A program made the position numbers and the translations under genes. Positions 28,034 to 37,880 of a DNA stretch of 64,000 bases are shown here, piece after piece. The stretch covers positions 248,001 to 312,000 of the forward strand of contig JALNYK010000001.1 in assembly GCA_023229845.1 (NCBI GenBank). The letters run 5' to 3'. Source of the stretch: Gallionella sp. (GTDB taxonomy: Bacteria; Pseudomonadota; Gammaproteobacteria; Burkholderiales; Gallionellaceae). The first letter of the stretch is position 1, and the number at the start of each line of letters is the position of its first letter. The notes beneath the pieces were generated by a model. That model worked only from the letters and a program-made list of their open reading frames with translations, was not told the origin of the DNA and did no database searches.

Positions 28034-28603
28034 CTAATTCCGTATCTGGACCGAGCCGGCTATCGATTCCACACTGCTCAGATGTTTGCCGAAATAATGA
28101 GTCTTAGGCGCCGAGAACGTCATCAGGAAAAGCTTGCCGTGCTGGACAACCCCGTAGGCAACGCCTTTCAGTTCGACTTCATCTTCCTTGCGCAAGACGC
28201 TGTAATCGAAACGGAAGCCCTCCCCTCCTGCAAAAGCGGTCGGCGATAGCTTGTCGAGTCTGAAGGTGCTGCCATCGGCTGCGACCACCGTCTCGAACAG
28301 CTCTACGATCTCGTGAGGCGGCATACCCACATGGAAGCGCGGTTGCTGCTTTTCCTTCCTGCCTTGTAGCTCGGCCAAGGCCTCGCCATCTCCGATAGCG
28401 GGATAGAACGTCAGCCTGTCCAGCGGCAAACCGTCTGCCGTCCAGATTTCGACCTTGCCCTTCCCGGGGGCATCGATGCGATTCCACGCCTTATCGAGTT
28501 GCGTCACCATTTTCTCGTTGACCGAAACTTTGCCGGGGCCAATCTTGGTAACATTCGCACAAGAAGCCAGCAACACCACCACTCCAAGCAGTAACCACCT
28601 CAT
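28034..28603 (-). CDS. Lipoprotein of unknown function
   Basis: The 189-residue product starts MRWLLLGVVVLLASCANVTK, a signal peptide with lipobox LASC, so it should be lipid-anchored, probably in the outer membrane. The mature domain is mixed alpha/beta without a motif I know (WTADGLPLDRLTFYPAIGDGE, FHVGMPPHEIVELFETVV). The start lies 3 bp after the M48 protease stop, making it the last gene of a three-gene unit of envelope proteins. Confidence 0.78.
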   Translation of the reverse strand: MRWLLLGVVVLLASCANVTKIGPGKVSVNEKMVTQLDKAWNRIDAPGKGKVEIWTADGLPLDRLTFYPAIGDGEALAELQGRKEKQQPRFHVGMPPHEIVELFETVVAADGSTFRLDKLSPTAFAGGEGFRFDYSVLRKEDEVELKGVAYGVVQHGKLFLMTFSAPKTHYFGKHLSSVESIAGSVQIRN

Positions 28604-28606
28604 CTC

Positions 28607-29803
28607 TCAACTCCCTTTTTCTAAATAACTAAGAATCATTGTCGCATCGACGGCTTCCGGCCTTGCTGCCAGATAATGGCGAAAGGAATCCTTTGCGGAC
28701 TGGTGATCGCCCTGCTGACGCTGAATCATGCCCATCGAGCGATACAACTCAGCCGGCGTATCCGGCCGCTCGGCAGCGGCGCGATACTCATTCATCGCGC
28801 GCTCCATATCTCCATCCGCCGCACGCAAGCGATAGGTCTCGCCCAGGAAAAAACGCAACTCGCTGTCGCCGGGAGATCGCTGCAACATGATTTCCAGCAA
28901 CGCCAGTGTCTCACCGGATTTCCGGCGCTTGAGTTCATCCTCCAGCCACTCCCGACGATAAGGCGCAAGCATGCTTGCATAATCCCCCTCATAAGGAGAA
29001 AGTTGACCAGCGGAGAGCCTCTTTGCGCGCGCCACCAAATCGTCCTGTCGCTCGACTGCGGGAGGGTGAGAGGCGAAAAGCACGCTTTTTTCGGCAGGCG
29101 CTCCAGACCAGTCCTTTTCGGCATTAATTTCCGCAAGCAACTGCGCCCACACTTTCGAGGCTTCCATCGGCTCATAGCCGGCTTTTGACATCAATTCGAG
29201 TCCGATCCGGTCCGCTTCCCGCTCCTGATCCCGACCATAAGCGAACATACCCGCCACAAGCGCCATCTGCGCCAAAGGCGCCGTCCCTCCTGCGCCCGCC
29301 GCACTCAAGGCTATGCCGAGAAACTGGCCAAAAGCCGAGCGGCTCTTGGCGTCTCGCAACCTGTCCAGAGAATGGCGAGACAAATAATGGCCAATCTCAT
29401 GCCCGATGATGGCGGCAAGTTGCGCTTCGTTTGCCATACGCAACAACAGTCCGGACCATATTTGCAGCATGCCGTTCGGTGCCATACTGGCATTGAACAA
29501 TGGGGTGCGAACCGGATAAACGCGGATATCCAGACTATGCTCGCCCGCCAGACGAGTGGCGATACGCGTCAGATAGTCGTTTAGCGGCCTTTCCTTGATC
29601 AGGAACATGCTGCGTCGCAACTTGGCCTCTTCGCGATCCATCATCGCCCACAACCCGCCCTCTTCGGAACCGGCAAGCGGACGCTGAAAACGCTGCGGCG
29701 CCTGCCAGACATCGGTGTTTGTCGATGTAGCCAGCGCCAATGCCGGGAAAGCGCCAACCAGACCGCAACAGCCGCATCCAACGAGGAATTGTCTGCGGTC
29801 CAT
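28607..29803 (-). CDS. Periplasmic M48 family metalloprotease with C-terminal TPRs
   Basis: The 398-residue protein carries zinc motif HEIGH at 135-139 and third-ligand Glu196 in EREADRIG, with flanking SMAPNGMLQIWSGLLLR typical of M48 (BepA/LoiP-like). The C-terminal third is tetratricopeptide-like (LALLEIMLQRSPGDSELRFFLGETYRL). The N-terminus MDRRQFLVGCGCCGLVGAFPALALA has an RRxFL pattern, so export by the Tat route is possible. A role in outer-membrane protein quality control is inferred from BepA, which has the same domain order. Confidence 0.9.
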   Translation of the reverse strand: MDRRQFLVGCGCCGLVGAFPALALATSTNTDVWQAPQRFQRPLAGSEEGGLWAMMDREEAKLRRSMFLIKERPLNDYLTRIATRLAGEHSLDIRVYPVRTPLFNASMAPNGMLQIWSGLLLRMANEAQLAAIIGHEIGHYLSRHSLDRLRDAKSRSAFGQFLGIALSAAGAGGTAPLAQMALVAGMFAYGRDQEREADRIGLELMSKAGYEPMEASKVWAQLLAEINAEKDWSGAPAEKSVLFASHPPAVERQDDLVARAKRLSAGQLSPYEGDYASMLAPYRREWLEDELKRRKSGETLALLEIMLQRSPGDSELRFFLGETYRLRAADGDMERAMNEYRAAAERPDTPAELYRSMGMIQRQQGDHQSAKDSFRHYLAARPEAVDATMILSYLEKGS

Positions 29804-29805
29804 GT

Positions 29806-30495
29806 TTATTCGGGAAATTTATCCAGCAAGGCATCCAGCGATTCTTTTGCGGAACTGGCGGTGCGCAAATCGCCTGTCCCGCGAACCAATTGATTGAACC
29901 AGAGAATCTCGCCGCTGGACAAGTCGACCAGGGAAACATATCCGACTTGCACCCCGCCTCCAAGCCCCACGCCAAACATGGCCGCCACCACCATGGCGGC
30001 TACTCGCTCGCCGGAAGCATAACTGTCTCGCATGAAGGTAAACAGGGCGTAATCGGCGCCGGTTTTTTGGCGGATAGTTGCGACATCTGGCCCCAGCGTC
30101 CACTCCAGACGCTTCTCCTTGGTAGGGAGATTCATCGGACCGAAATGATGGAAGTTGATTGCCGAGCCGACGGCACCATGCAGACGATTAAGGCTATCGA
30201 TGGCATCATCAGGCTCATCCGGAAGTTCGCTGAATACAATGGCATTCTTGTGCTCGCGAGTGTGGAAAGCCCCCTTGAGATTCCCCAGGGCCTGCGATGT
30301 CCACTCGGCTTGCGGCTCAAGCACTCCCCCTGCGCTGATCGAAAAAAGCTCGACGTCCATAGGCATTAGCACCACCTTGGAACCCGAAGGAAGCGTCTTG
30401 AAACCGGGCGATTGTGCGGGACTTGCATTTGCAGCCTGCGCCAGAAAAACCAAAACGAGCAACAACAGCCTGCCAAAATTCTTATGGAACACCAT
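29806..30495 (-). CDS. Secreted hypothetical protein in the M48 protease unit
   Basis: The 229-residue product has signal peptide MVFHKNFGRLLLLVLVFLAQAANA. The mature sequence has strand-rich segments (SGSKVVLMPMDVELFSI), a glycine-rich stretch that may dip into or near the membrane (MVVAAMFGVGLGGGVQVGYVSLVDL), and ends with SAKESLDALLDKFPE. The pattern of VLMPMDVEL then SGEILWFNQLV resembles periplasmic proteins annotated as GNA1162- or CsgG-like, but I cannot confirm that. It is first in the unit; the protease gene begins 2 bp after its stop. Confidence 0.75.
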   Translation of the reverse strand: MVFHKNFGRLLLLVLVFLAQAANASPAQSPGFKTLPSGSKVVLMPMDVELFSISAGGVLEPQAEWTSQALGNLKGAFHTREHKNAIVFSELPDEPDDAIDSLNRLHGAVGSAINFHHFGPMNLPTKEKRLEWTLGPDVATIRQKTGADYALFTFMRDSYASGERVAAMVVAAMFGVGLGGGVQVGYVSLVDLSSGEILWFNQLVRGTGDLRTASSAKESLDALLDKFPE

Positions 30496-30650
30496 TTTCT
30501 CCCTTTCGAATTAACGAATAGCTTCCGTTCACTTATTTCGGGTTATTGGCTACCCGTCTTCCGCACGAAACCGACAGCAGGCAAAGCTACCAAAGATTCG
30601 AACGATGCCGCAAGAACAATCCAACATTCCAGAAAACAAACCTGGTCGAA

Positions 30651-31880
30651 CTACCAGGGAGTCACCGCCAAGCCGCTCCACAGCGCCTGCGTGTCGCGAA
30701 TATCCCACTTGGCCGGATCTTCGTGGGAAACGATCTTGTCCTTGCAGGCCGGCTTCGACAAGTCCAGCGACACCGGCGGCACCCTGCCGTTCGATTTGAT
30801 CGAGAAGAACACCATCAGCATGGGCTTGAGCAGCGACTGTTCGTTTTGTTCGATGACCACGCCCAGCATTTCCGATTCCAGCCTGACCAACGAACCGATA
30901 GGATAGATGCCGATACTGCGCACGAAGGCCTCAAATATGCGCTGATCGAAGTGCCCTTTGCTCCACTCGGCCATCTTGCGGATCGACTCGGCAGGCTCCC
31001 AACCGTTTTTATACGGACGATTGGATGTAATCGCATCGTAAACGTCACACACCGCCCCCATCCTGGCGTACAGGGATATTTCCCCGCCGGCCAGCCCATC
31101 CGGATAACCGCTGCCGTCCACCTTCTCATGGTGATGCAGACAGACATCCAGCGCGAGTTCGCCTATCCCCACGCCCTCCAGCAACATCCGGTGGCCCTCG
31201 GCCGGATGGCTCTTCATCGTATCGAACTCCGCCTCGGTCAGTTTGCCCGGCTTGTCGAGTATCTCCGGGGGGATCATCATCTTGCCGACATCGTGCAGCA
31301 AACCGGCCAGGCCTGCCTGCCGCGTCTGCTCGTCGTTGAACCCCATCGTCCGCGCCAGCGACACCATCAGCGCACACACCGCAACCGAGTGCATGTAGGT
31401 GTATTCGTCCTTGTTCTTCAGCCGCGCAAGGCTGATCAGCGCGCCCGGATTGCGCATCACCGAGGTGGAAATTTCCTCGACGATGGGCAGCGCATCGCCG
31501 ACATCCAGCGCTTTGCCCATGCGCGCTTCATGGAACATCGAGGCGACGGCCTGCTTGGATTGGGCGCATATCTTCACCGCGCGCGCCGCTTCCTGCGCGA
31601 TGTTGGCGCGCGTCTCCGGCTTGCTGGAAACTTCCACCTGCGCGAGCGTAGCCTCGACCTCGGCCGCAACCGCCTCTCTGGTCGTACCGCCATCGACATC
31701 CAGCCCCTTGGAGGTATCTATCCACGCCTCCTTTAGTCCGGTGGAAAGAATCGTCTGCAGGTCTTTCGGGTCGTCCAGCAGGAAGGCGCCGCGCCAGAAC
31801 GGATGGTCCATCCACGAGCCGCAAAACTCATGGATATGCATACCCAGTCGCAGTTGTTCAACCCCAATACGTTTCAGCAT
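30651..31880 (-). CDS. HD-GYP domain cyclic-di-GMP phosphodiesterase with DUF3391
   Basis: The 409-residue protein has an N-terminal DUF3391 domain (MLKRIGVEQLRLGMHIHEFCGSW, to about residue 130) and a C-terminal HD-GYP domain: HD at 196-197 (LLHDVGK) and HHHEKVDGSGYPDG with GYP at 258-260. All metal-binding positions I can check are present, so active hydrolysis of c-di-GMP is expected. No membrane or receiver domain is present. A likely role is lowering c-di-GMP to favour motility over biofilm. Upstream is the terminator of metK; the gene seems monocistronic. Confidence 0.92.
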   Translation of the reverse strand: MLKRIGVEQLRLGMHIHEFCGSWMDHPFWRGAFLLDDPKDLQTILSTGLKEAWIDTSKGLDVDGGTTREAVAAEVEATLAQVEVSSKPETRANIAQEAARAVKICAQSKQAVASMFHEARMGKALDVGDALPIVEEISTSVMRNPGALISLARLKNKDEYTYMHSVAVCALMVSLARTMGFNDEQTRQAGLAGLLHDVGKMMIPPEILDKPGKLTEAEFDTMKSHPAEGHRMLLEGVGIGELALDVCLHHHEKVDGSGYPDGLAGGEISLYARMGAVCDVYDAITSNRPYKNGWEPAESIRKMAEWSKGHFDQRIFEAFVRSIGIYPIGSLVRLESEMLGVVIEQNEQSLLKPMLMVFFSIKSNGRVPPVSLDLSKPACKDKIVSHEDPAKWDIRDTQALWSGLAVTPW

Positions 31881-31917
31881 GATCGATCGATCCGTCAGGA
31901 GACCGGCAGATTCTATA

Positions 31918-31948
31918 CGAAAAAAAGCCGCCCCCGAGGGGACGGCTT
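31918..31948 (-). terminator. Probable terminator of metK
   Basis: On the minus strand the stem AAGCCGTCCCC/GGGGGCGGCTT is followed by a run of T residues. It lies past the tandem repeats that follow metK and 38 bp before the HD-GYP gene on the same strand, so it would insulate the two. Confidence 0.75.
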
Positions 31949-32192
31949 CAATGTTGCTGCCTTGTCTGTATTTTGGCTTCAGCCGCCGCTTCGCGGCTTA
32001 ACGCCCGCAAGCGGGCAGTTAGCCTGCGCCCGAACAATGACAAAACCGCTACGCGGCGGACTTACAGTCCGGCATCCGCGCGGAGCGCGGCTGCTTTGTC
32101 AGTATTTTGGCTACGGCCGGTGCTGCGCACCTTAACATCGCAAGCGATGTTAGCCTTCGCCCGAACAATGACAAAACCGCTACGCGGCGGAC

Positions 32193-33356
<1,164 letters not shown>

Positions 33357-33397
33357 GGCTCTCCGTTCGATCACTACGATAGTTTAATAGGGCGCGC

Positions 33398-33403
33398 ATT
33401 ATA
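33398..33403 (-). promoter_or_regulatory. Probable -10 box of the metK promoter
   Basis: TATAAT on the minus strand, 42 bp before the metK ATG, in the short space divergent from the acyltransferase gene. No convincing -35 box is seen, and the site lies only 16 bp from the start of the divergent gene. Confidence 0.5.
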
Positions 33404-33418
33404 ACAAACCGGGCTCCA

Positions 33419-34270
33419 ATGACCGCCTTTCTGTTCAAATCCCTTTATTGGCTGCTGGCGCGATTGCCGCTGGGCGCGCTGCATCGTCTGGGCGCCTTGC
33501 TCGGGCGGCTGACCTATACCGCCTCGGCAAGCTATGCCGAGCGCACCCGCGACAACCTGCGGCAGGCGGGCATCGCGCAAGATGTCCTGCCCGACACCAT
33601 CGCCGAGACCGGCCGCAGCCTCACCGAATTGCCGTGGATATGGGGACGCCGCTACGACGAAGTGTTGACCAAAGTTCGCGAATGCGTCGGACTGGAACAC
33701 ATCGAGGCGGCGCAGGCGCAAGGCCGCGGCATCATCTTCCTGACCCCGCATCTGGGCTGCTTCGAAATCTCCGCGTTGTATGCCGCACAACGTATGCCGA
33801 TCACCGTGCTGTACCGTCCGCCCCGGCAGGGATTCCTCGAAGGCGTGATGCGCGCCGGACGGGAACGCGGCCAGGCGAAGCTGGCGAAAGCCGATGTCAG
33901 CGGCGTGCGCCTGCTGTATAAGGCGCTCAAGCGCGGCGAGGCCATCGGCCTGCTGCCGGATCAGGTGCCCAGCCGCGGCGAAGGCGAATGGACCGAGTTC
34001 TTCGGTCGCCCCGCGTACACGATGACGCTGGCCGGACGCTTGGCGGAAAGCAGCGGCGCGACGGTACTGATCGCCTACTCCGAACGCCTACCGCGCGGCG
34101 AGGGCTACGTAATCCACGTCGCACCGCTGCCACTGGATTTCGATCAACCGGTCGCGCGGCAGATCAACGCCGCGCTGGAGCGCACGATACGCGCCTGCCC
34201 GGCGCAGTACCTGTGGAGCTATAACCGTTACAAAATTCCGCGCGGCGTGACGCCGCCGGATGCAGTTTAA
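33419..34270 (+). CDS. Lysophospholipid/lipid A acyltransferase (LpxL/HtrB family), first copy
   Basis: A 283-residue LPLAT with a short N-terminal membrane helix (LFKSLYWLLARLPLGALHRLG), the catalytic box HLGCFE (GIIFLTPHLGCFEISALYAA) and GLLPDQVPSRGEGEWTEFFGRPA. Proteins of this family add secondary acyl chains to lipid A at the inner membrane. The paralogue follows after 9 bp, and the two may acylate different positions. Starting at 33419 leaves a leader of only about 15 bases after the divergent promoter. Confidence 0.9.
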   Translation: MTAFLFKSLYWLLARLPLGALHRLGALLGRLTYTASASYAERTRDNLRQAGIAQDVLPDTIAETGRSLTELPWIWGRRYDEVLTKVRECVGLEHIEAAQAQGRGIIFLTPHLGCFEISALYAAQRMPITVLYRPPRQGFLEGVMRAGRERGQAKLAKADVSGVRLLYKALKRGEAIGLLPDQVPSRGEGEWTEFFGRPAYTMTLAGRLAESSGATVLIAYSERLPRGEGYVIHVAPLPLDFDQPVARQINAALERTIRACPAQYLWSYNRYKIPRGVTPPDAV

Positions 34271-34279
34271 GGAGTTTCG

Positions 34280-35149
34280 ATGCTGGCACGCCTCGGCGTT
34301 TTCATTCTGTGGCTGATCCATTTTCTGCCGTTCCGCGCGATCGCCGCCATCGGCAACGGCGTCGGCCTGCTGCTTTACCTGCTGAGCGCGGAGCGCCGCC
34401 GGGTCGGCGCCATCAACCTGAAATTGTGCTTCCCCGAACTCGGCGACGACGCGCGCAAGAAGCTGCTGCGTGACCACTTCATGATGTTCGGGCGCGGCCT
34501 GATCGAGCGCAGCATCCTGTGGTGGTCCAGCGCCGAATACATCCGCAGCCTGATCCGCGTCGAGGGCGCCGAACATTTCGAAGCGATCAAGGACAAACCC
34601 GCGATCCTGCTGACACCGCATTTCGTCGGCATGGATGCCGGCGGGCAATGGATCGCGCAGCACGCCGATACCGTGTGCATGTATGCGAACCAGAAGAACC
34701 GCTACCTGACCGAACTGCTGCTGCAGAAGCGCGCCCGCTTCCGCAACCAGCGCCTGTATTCGCGCCTTCAGGGTTTGCGCCCGATCCTCAAGGGAATGCG
34801 CGCCGGCATGCCGTTCATCTATCCGCCGGATCAGGATCAGGGCGTCAAGGATGGCGCATTCATCCCTTTCTTCGGCGTGCCCGCCGCGACGATGACCTCG
34901 GTCCCGCGCATCGCGCAAATGACCGGCGCAAAAGTCGTTCCCAGCATCACGCGCATATTGCCGGGCAACGCAGGCTACGTGCTGACGTTCTATCCCGCCT
35001 GGGACAACTACCCCTCCGGCGACGACATCGCCGATGCGCGACGCATGAACGCCTTCATCGAAGACCGCATACGCGAAATGCCGGAACAGTATTTCTGGCT
35101 GCACAAGCGATTCAAGAATCGACCGGAAGGCGAAGAGAGGTTCTACTGA
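34280..35149 (+). CDS. Lysophospholipid/lipid A acyltransferase (LpxL/HtrB family), second copy
   Basis: The 289-residue paralogue of the preceding gene has an N-terminal membrane helix (LGVFILWLIHFLPFRAIAAIG), catalytic box HFVGMD (AILLTPHFVGMDAGGQW) and the conserved YPPDQDQGVKDGAFIPFFGVPAATMTSVPRIAQM. PDQDQG is closer to classical LpxL/LpxM than the first copy. An ATG preceded by GGAG supports the start. Its stop overlaps the ubiD ATG by 1 bp (TGATG), so the acyltransferases and ubiD are translationally coupled. Confidence 0.92.
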   Translation: MLARLGVFILWLIHFLPFRAIAAIGNGVGLLLYLLSAERRRVGAINLKLCFPELGDDARKKLLRDHFMMFGRGLIERSILWWSSAEYIRSLIRVEGAEHFEAIKDKPAILLTPHFVGMDAGGQWIAQHADTVCMYANQKNRYLTELLLQKRARFRNQRLYSRLQGLRPILKGMRAGMPFIYPPDQDQGVKDGAFIPFFGVPAATMTSVPRIAQMTGAKVVPSITRILPGNAGYVLTFYPAWDNYPSGDDIADARRMNAFIEDRIREMPEQYFWLHKRFKNRPEGEERFY

Positions 35150-36612
35150 TGAAATATAAAGACCTGCGCGACTTCATCGCCCAACTGGAAAAAATGGGCG
35201 AACTCAAGCGCATCACCGCGCCGGTGTCCACGCATCTGGAAATGACCGAAATCGCCGACCGCGTGCTGCGCGCGCAGGGCCCGGCGCTGCTGTTCGAAAA
35301 TGTCGTCGGCCACAAAACTCACGTCCTCGCAAACCTATTCGGCACGCCGCGCCGCGTCGCGCTGGGCATGGGCGAAGAGAACATCGGTGCGCTACGCGAA
35401 GTCGGCAAGCTGCTCGCCTACCTGAAGGAACCCGAGCCGCCAAAAGGGTTGAAAGACGCATGGGAGAAATGGCCGCTGCTGAAACAGGTGCTGACGATGT
35501 CGCCCAAAGTATTGTCGTCCGCCCCCTGTCAGGAGATCGTATGGGAGGGCGCGGATGTCGATCTGTCGAAACTGCCGATTCAGCATTGTTGGCCGGGTGA
35601 CGTTGCGCCGCTGATCACCTGGGGTCTGGTGGTCACGCGCGGGCCGAACAAGACGCGGCAGAACCTCGGCATCTATCGCCAGCAGGTGCTGGGGCCGAAC
35701 AAGGTCATCATGCGCTGGCTGGCCCATCGCGGCGGCGCGCTGGATTTCCGCGACCATTGCAAAAAGAATCCCGGTTCACCGTTCCCGGTCGCTGTGGTGA
35801 TCGGCGCCGATCCGGCGACGATACTCGGCGCGGTGACGCCCGTTCCCGACTCGTTGTCCGAATACCAGTTCGCCGGACTGCTGCGCGGCAGCAAGACCGA
35901 ACTGGTGAAATGCATCGGCAACGACCTGCAAGTGCCTGCATCCGCCGAGATCGTGCTGGAAGGCGTGATTCATCCAGACGAAACCGCGCTCGAAGGGCCG
36001 TACGGCGACCACACCGGTTACTACAATGAGCAGGACAAGTTTCCGGTATTCACCATCGAGCGCATCACCATGCGCCGCAATGCTATCTACCACTCCACCT
36101 ATACCGGCAAACCGCCCGACGAACCGGCGATGCTGGGCGTGGCGCTGAACGAAGTGTTCGTGCCGTTGCTGCAAAAGCAATTCCCCGAGATCGCCGACTT
36201 CTATCTGCCGCCGGAAGGGTGCTCATACCGCATGGCGGTGGTGAGCATCAAAAAGCAATACGCCGGGCACGCCAAGCGCGTGATGTTCGGTATCTGGAGT
36301 TTTCTGCGCCAGTTCATGTACACCAAATTCATCGTCGTGGTGGACGATGACATCGACGTGCGCGACTGGAAAGAAGTCATCTGGGCGATCACCACCCGCA
36401 TGGACCCGGTGCGCGACACGCTACTGGTGGAGAACACGCCTATCGATTATCTCGACTTCGCGTCCCCGGTAAGCGGCCTCGGCGGCAAGATGGGGCTGGA
36501 CGCCACCAACAAATGGCCGGGCGAAACGCAGCGCGAGTGGGGCACGCCCATCGTGATGGATGCGGCAGTGAAGGCAAAGGTGGACGCGATGTGGGGCGAG
36601 CTGGGGCTGTAG
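35149..36612 (+). CDS. ubiD: 4-hydroxy-3-polyprenylbenzoate decarboxylase
   Basis: A 487-residue UbiD-family enzyme using prenylated FMN (made by UbiX) in ubiquinone synthesis. It begins MKYKDLRDFIAQLEKMGELK. It shows NLFGTPRRVALGMG, WPGDVAPLITWGLVVTRGPNKTRQNLGIYRQQVLGPNK, EGPYGDHTGYYNEQDKFPVFTIERITMR and the C-terminal FVVVDDDIDVRDWKEVIWAI-like FIVVVDDDIDVRDWKEV. Its length is close to the E. coli enzyme. It is coupled to the acyltransferase gene upstream and followed by a strong terminator. Confidence 0.96.
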   Translation: MKYKDLRDFIAQLEKMGELKRITAPVSTHLEMTEIADRVLRAQGPALLFENVVGHKTHVLANLFGTPRRVALGMGEENIGALREVGKLLAYLKEPEPPKGLKDAWEKWPLLKQVLTMSPKVLSSAPCQEIVWEGADVDLSKLPIQHCWPGDVAPLITWGLVVTRGPNKTRQNLGIYRQQVLGPNKVIMRWLAHRGGALDFRDHCKKNPGSPFPVAVVIGADPATILGAVTPVPDSLSEYQFAGLLRGSKTELVKCIGNDLQVPASAEIVLEGVIHPDETALEGPYGDHTGYYNEQDKFPVFTIERITMRRNAIYHSTYTGKPPDEPAMLGVALNEVFVPLLQKQFPEIADFYLPPEGCSYRMAVVSIKKQYAGHAKRVMFGIWSFLRQFMYTKFIVVVDDDIDVRDWKEVIWAITTRMDPVRDTLLVENTPIDYLDFASPVSGLGGKMGLDATNKWPGETQREWGTPIVMDAAVKAKVDAMWGELGL

Positions 36613-36630
36613 GCGGGCTCATCCGAAACC

Positions 36631-36659
36631 AAAAGGCCGGGAACAAACCCGGCCTTTTT
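36631..36659. terminator. Bidirectional terminator after ubiD
   Basis: The stem AAAAGGCCGGG/CCCGGCCTTTTT has a 6-nt loop (36642-36647). The A-run on one side and T-run on the other suit both ubiD (plus) and the convergent beta-barrel gene ending at 36677 (minus). Confidence 0.88.
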
Positions 36660-36676
36660 ATTGCGAGGGGTAATGG

Positions 36677-37189
36677 TCAGAACTTGAACATCGCAGCCAG
36701 CGAATAGAGATCGTCGGTAGCGCTCTCTCCGGTCACCCCTACGCCATAACGCTCCCAACTCAGCCGCAAGCCTATCATCGGCGTGGCTTCATACTGGCCT
36801 CCCAGTCCGTATGTGGCGGCCGTTCGATTGATACCGGTGGCCGCAGAGGTGCTGGTGCTGGAACGGGCGACGCCTAGTTTGCCATATACAGAAAACCTGT
36901 CTTCCAGCGGCAATATGCCCACTGCGCTAAGTCCCCATACGTCAGATTTGCCGGCAACGGCTGTGGCGGCGGTAAAGCGCCCCAAGTCGGCGTACTCGCC
37001 TTCGACAGCGAAATTCCTGTTGTACTGATAGCCAAGCAGCGCACCGTAAGCGGTATCGGAAGATTTGCTCAACGCATTGAATCCCACGCTGGTGCTACCC
37101 ACTTTGATCCCTACATAAGGACTGTTATCCGCGTAAGCGGGCAATGCAACAACGGCGGACAGCAATACAGCTGCAACGGTCTTTTTCAT
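36677..37189 (-). CDS. Outer-membrane beta-barrel protein (OmpA/OmpW-like small barrel)
   Basis: The 170-residue protein has signal peptide MKKTVAAVLLSAVVALPAYA. It has alternating strands ending in an aromatic residue: YVGIKVGSTSVGF, YGALLGYQYNRNFAVEGEYADLG, FSVYGKLGVARS, YGLGGQYEATPMIGLRLSWERYGVG, and C-terminal LYSLAAMFKF. It is likely an eight-stranded porin-like barrel. Start: ATG 37189 with AAAGGA upstream. A halved paralogue lies just upstream (37336-37722), with the same promoter-side block. Confidence 0.88.
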   Translation of the reverse strand: MKKTVAAVLLSAVVALPAYADNSPYVGIKVGSTSVGFNALSKSSDTAYGALLGYQYNRNFAVEGEYADLGRFTAATAVAGKSDVWGLSAVGILPLEDRFSVYGKLGVARSSTSTSAATGINRTAATYGLGGQYEATPMIGLRLSWERYGVGVTGESATDDLYSLAAMFKF

Positions 37190-37280
37190 GATCAATCCTT
37201 TCCACGAGAGTTAATTCGGAAACATCTGCTGGTCATAATGAGTTTTTGTAACAGTAGGCATCCTGGGAGTTCAGCCCGGC

Positions 37281-37330
37281 AGCGGCAATAAAGTGAATTG
37301 CTTAGTCCGGAAGAGGAAATGCCGTAGGGG
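37281..37330. promoter_or_regulatory. Conserved upstream block A of the barrel genes
   Basis: About 90 bp before the full barrel gene; CAATAAAGTGAATTGCTTAG is shared with block B at 37821-37870 (CAATAAAGCGAATTGCTTAA), and similarity extends to TCCGG and GCCGTA. The block travels with the duplicated gene and is better conserved than the space around it, so it may hold the promoter or an activator site. Confidence 0.55.
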
Positions 37331-37335
37331 CATGC

Positions 37336-37722
37336 TCAGAACTTGACCGTTGCCATCAGCGAATAAAGGTTGTCGTTGGGGTGCGGGCCGGCGATATAGC
37401 GATCCCAACCGAAACGTATGTCCACTCTCGACCTGCCGTCGAGTTGGCCGTGTAACCCGTAAGTGGCCGAACTACGGTGTGCCCCGACCTCGGCGGCAGT
37501 GATGCGGGGAACGGACAGCTTGCCATACAGCGAGAAACTGTCGCTCACTTGCAACAGTCTGAACGAGCTCAACCTGGCGACCTCGGATTTCAAGGCCTCA
37601 AGGGCCGGGAAAGGCGGCGTATCCGCATCCGGTTCGGAAAGCGCATAAGCATCATTATCGGCGGCGAAAGCGGGCAGGGTGGCGATGACATACAGCAAAA
37701 CGATAGCTGCGATTTTTTTCAT
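37336..37722 (-). CDS. Halved paralogue of the neighbouring beta-barrel protein
   Basis: The 128-residue product has its own signal peptide (MKKIAAIVLLYVIATLPAFA). The C-terminal 68 residues match the neighbour strand by strand (DSFSLYGKLSVPRITAAEV, SSATYGLHGQLD, VDIRFGWDRYIAG, DNLYSLMATVKF). The N-terminal half of the barrel is replaced by a 45-residue linker (DNDAYALSEPDADTPPFPALE) ending in a short helix. It cannot form the same barrel alone; it could dimerise or be a decaying gene. The reading frame is intact, so it is kept as a gene rather than a pseudogene. Confidence 0.65.
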   Translation of the reverse strand: MKKIAAIVLLYVIATLPAFAADNDAYALSEPDADTPPFPALEALKSEVARLSSFRLLQVSDSFSLYGKLSVPRITAAEVGAHRSSATYGLHGQLDGRSRVDIRFGWDRYIAGPHPNDNLYSLMATVKF

Positions 37723-37753
37723 GGCCAGCCCCTCTCATCGACATCGATCGGAA

Positions 37754-37790
37754 CGGCTCCCCTTTGTACTAGGTGCGCAGAGGGGAGCCG
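37754..37790. other. Hairpin upstream of the halved barrel gene
   Basis: CGGCTCCCCT pairs with AGGGGAGCCG around a 17-nt loop, with two more weak pairs. It lies between dacB and the halved barrel gene. It could end the dacB transcript or shape the leader, but no T-run follows the stem on the minus strand. Confidence 0.5.
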
Positions 37791-37820
37791 TAGTGGGGCC
37801 ATCCTGAATGCACAGAAGCT

Positions 37821-37870
37821 GCAGGACAATAAAGCGAATTGCTTAATCCGGGATGACGGATGCCGTAACC
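37821..37870. promoter_or_regulatory. Conserved upstream block B of the barrel genes
   Basis: The second copy of the block described at 37281-37330, about 100 bp before the halved barrel gene. CAATAAAGCGAATTGCTTAA is the best conserved part. Confidence 0.55.
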
Positions 37871-37880
37871 GCGCACGATG

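Noticed and set aside
33357..33418. SAM or SAH riboswitch before metK
   Set aside because: The leader is only about 35 nt and has none of the conserved pairs.
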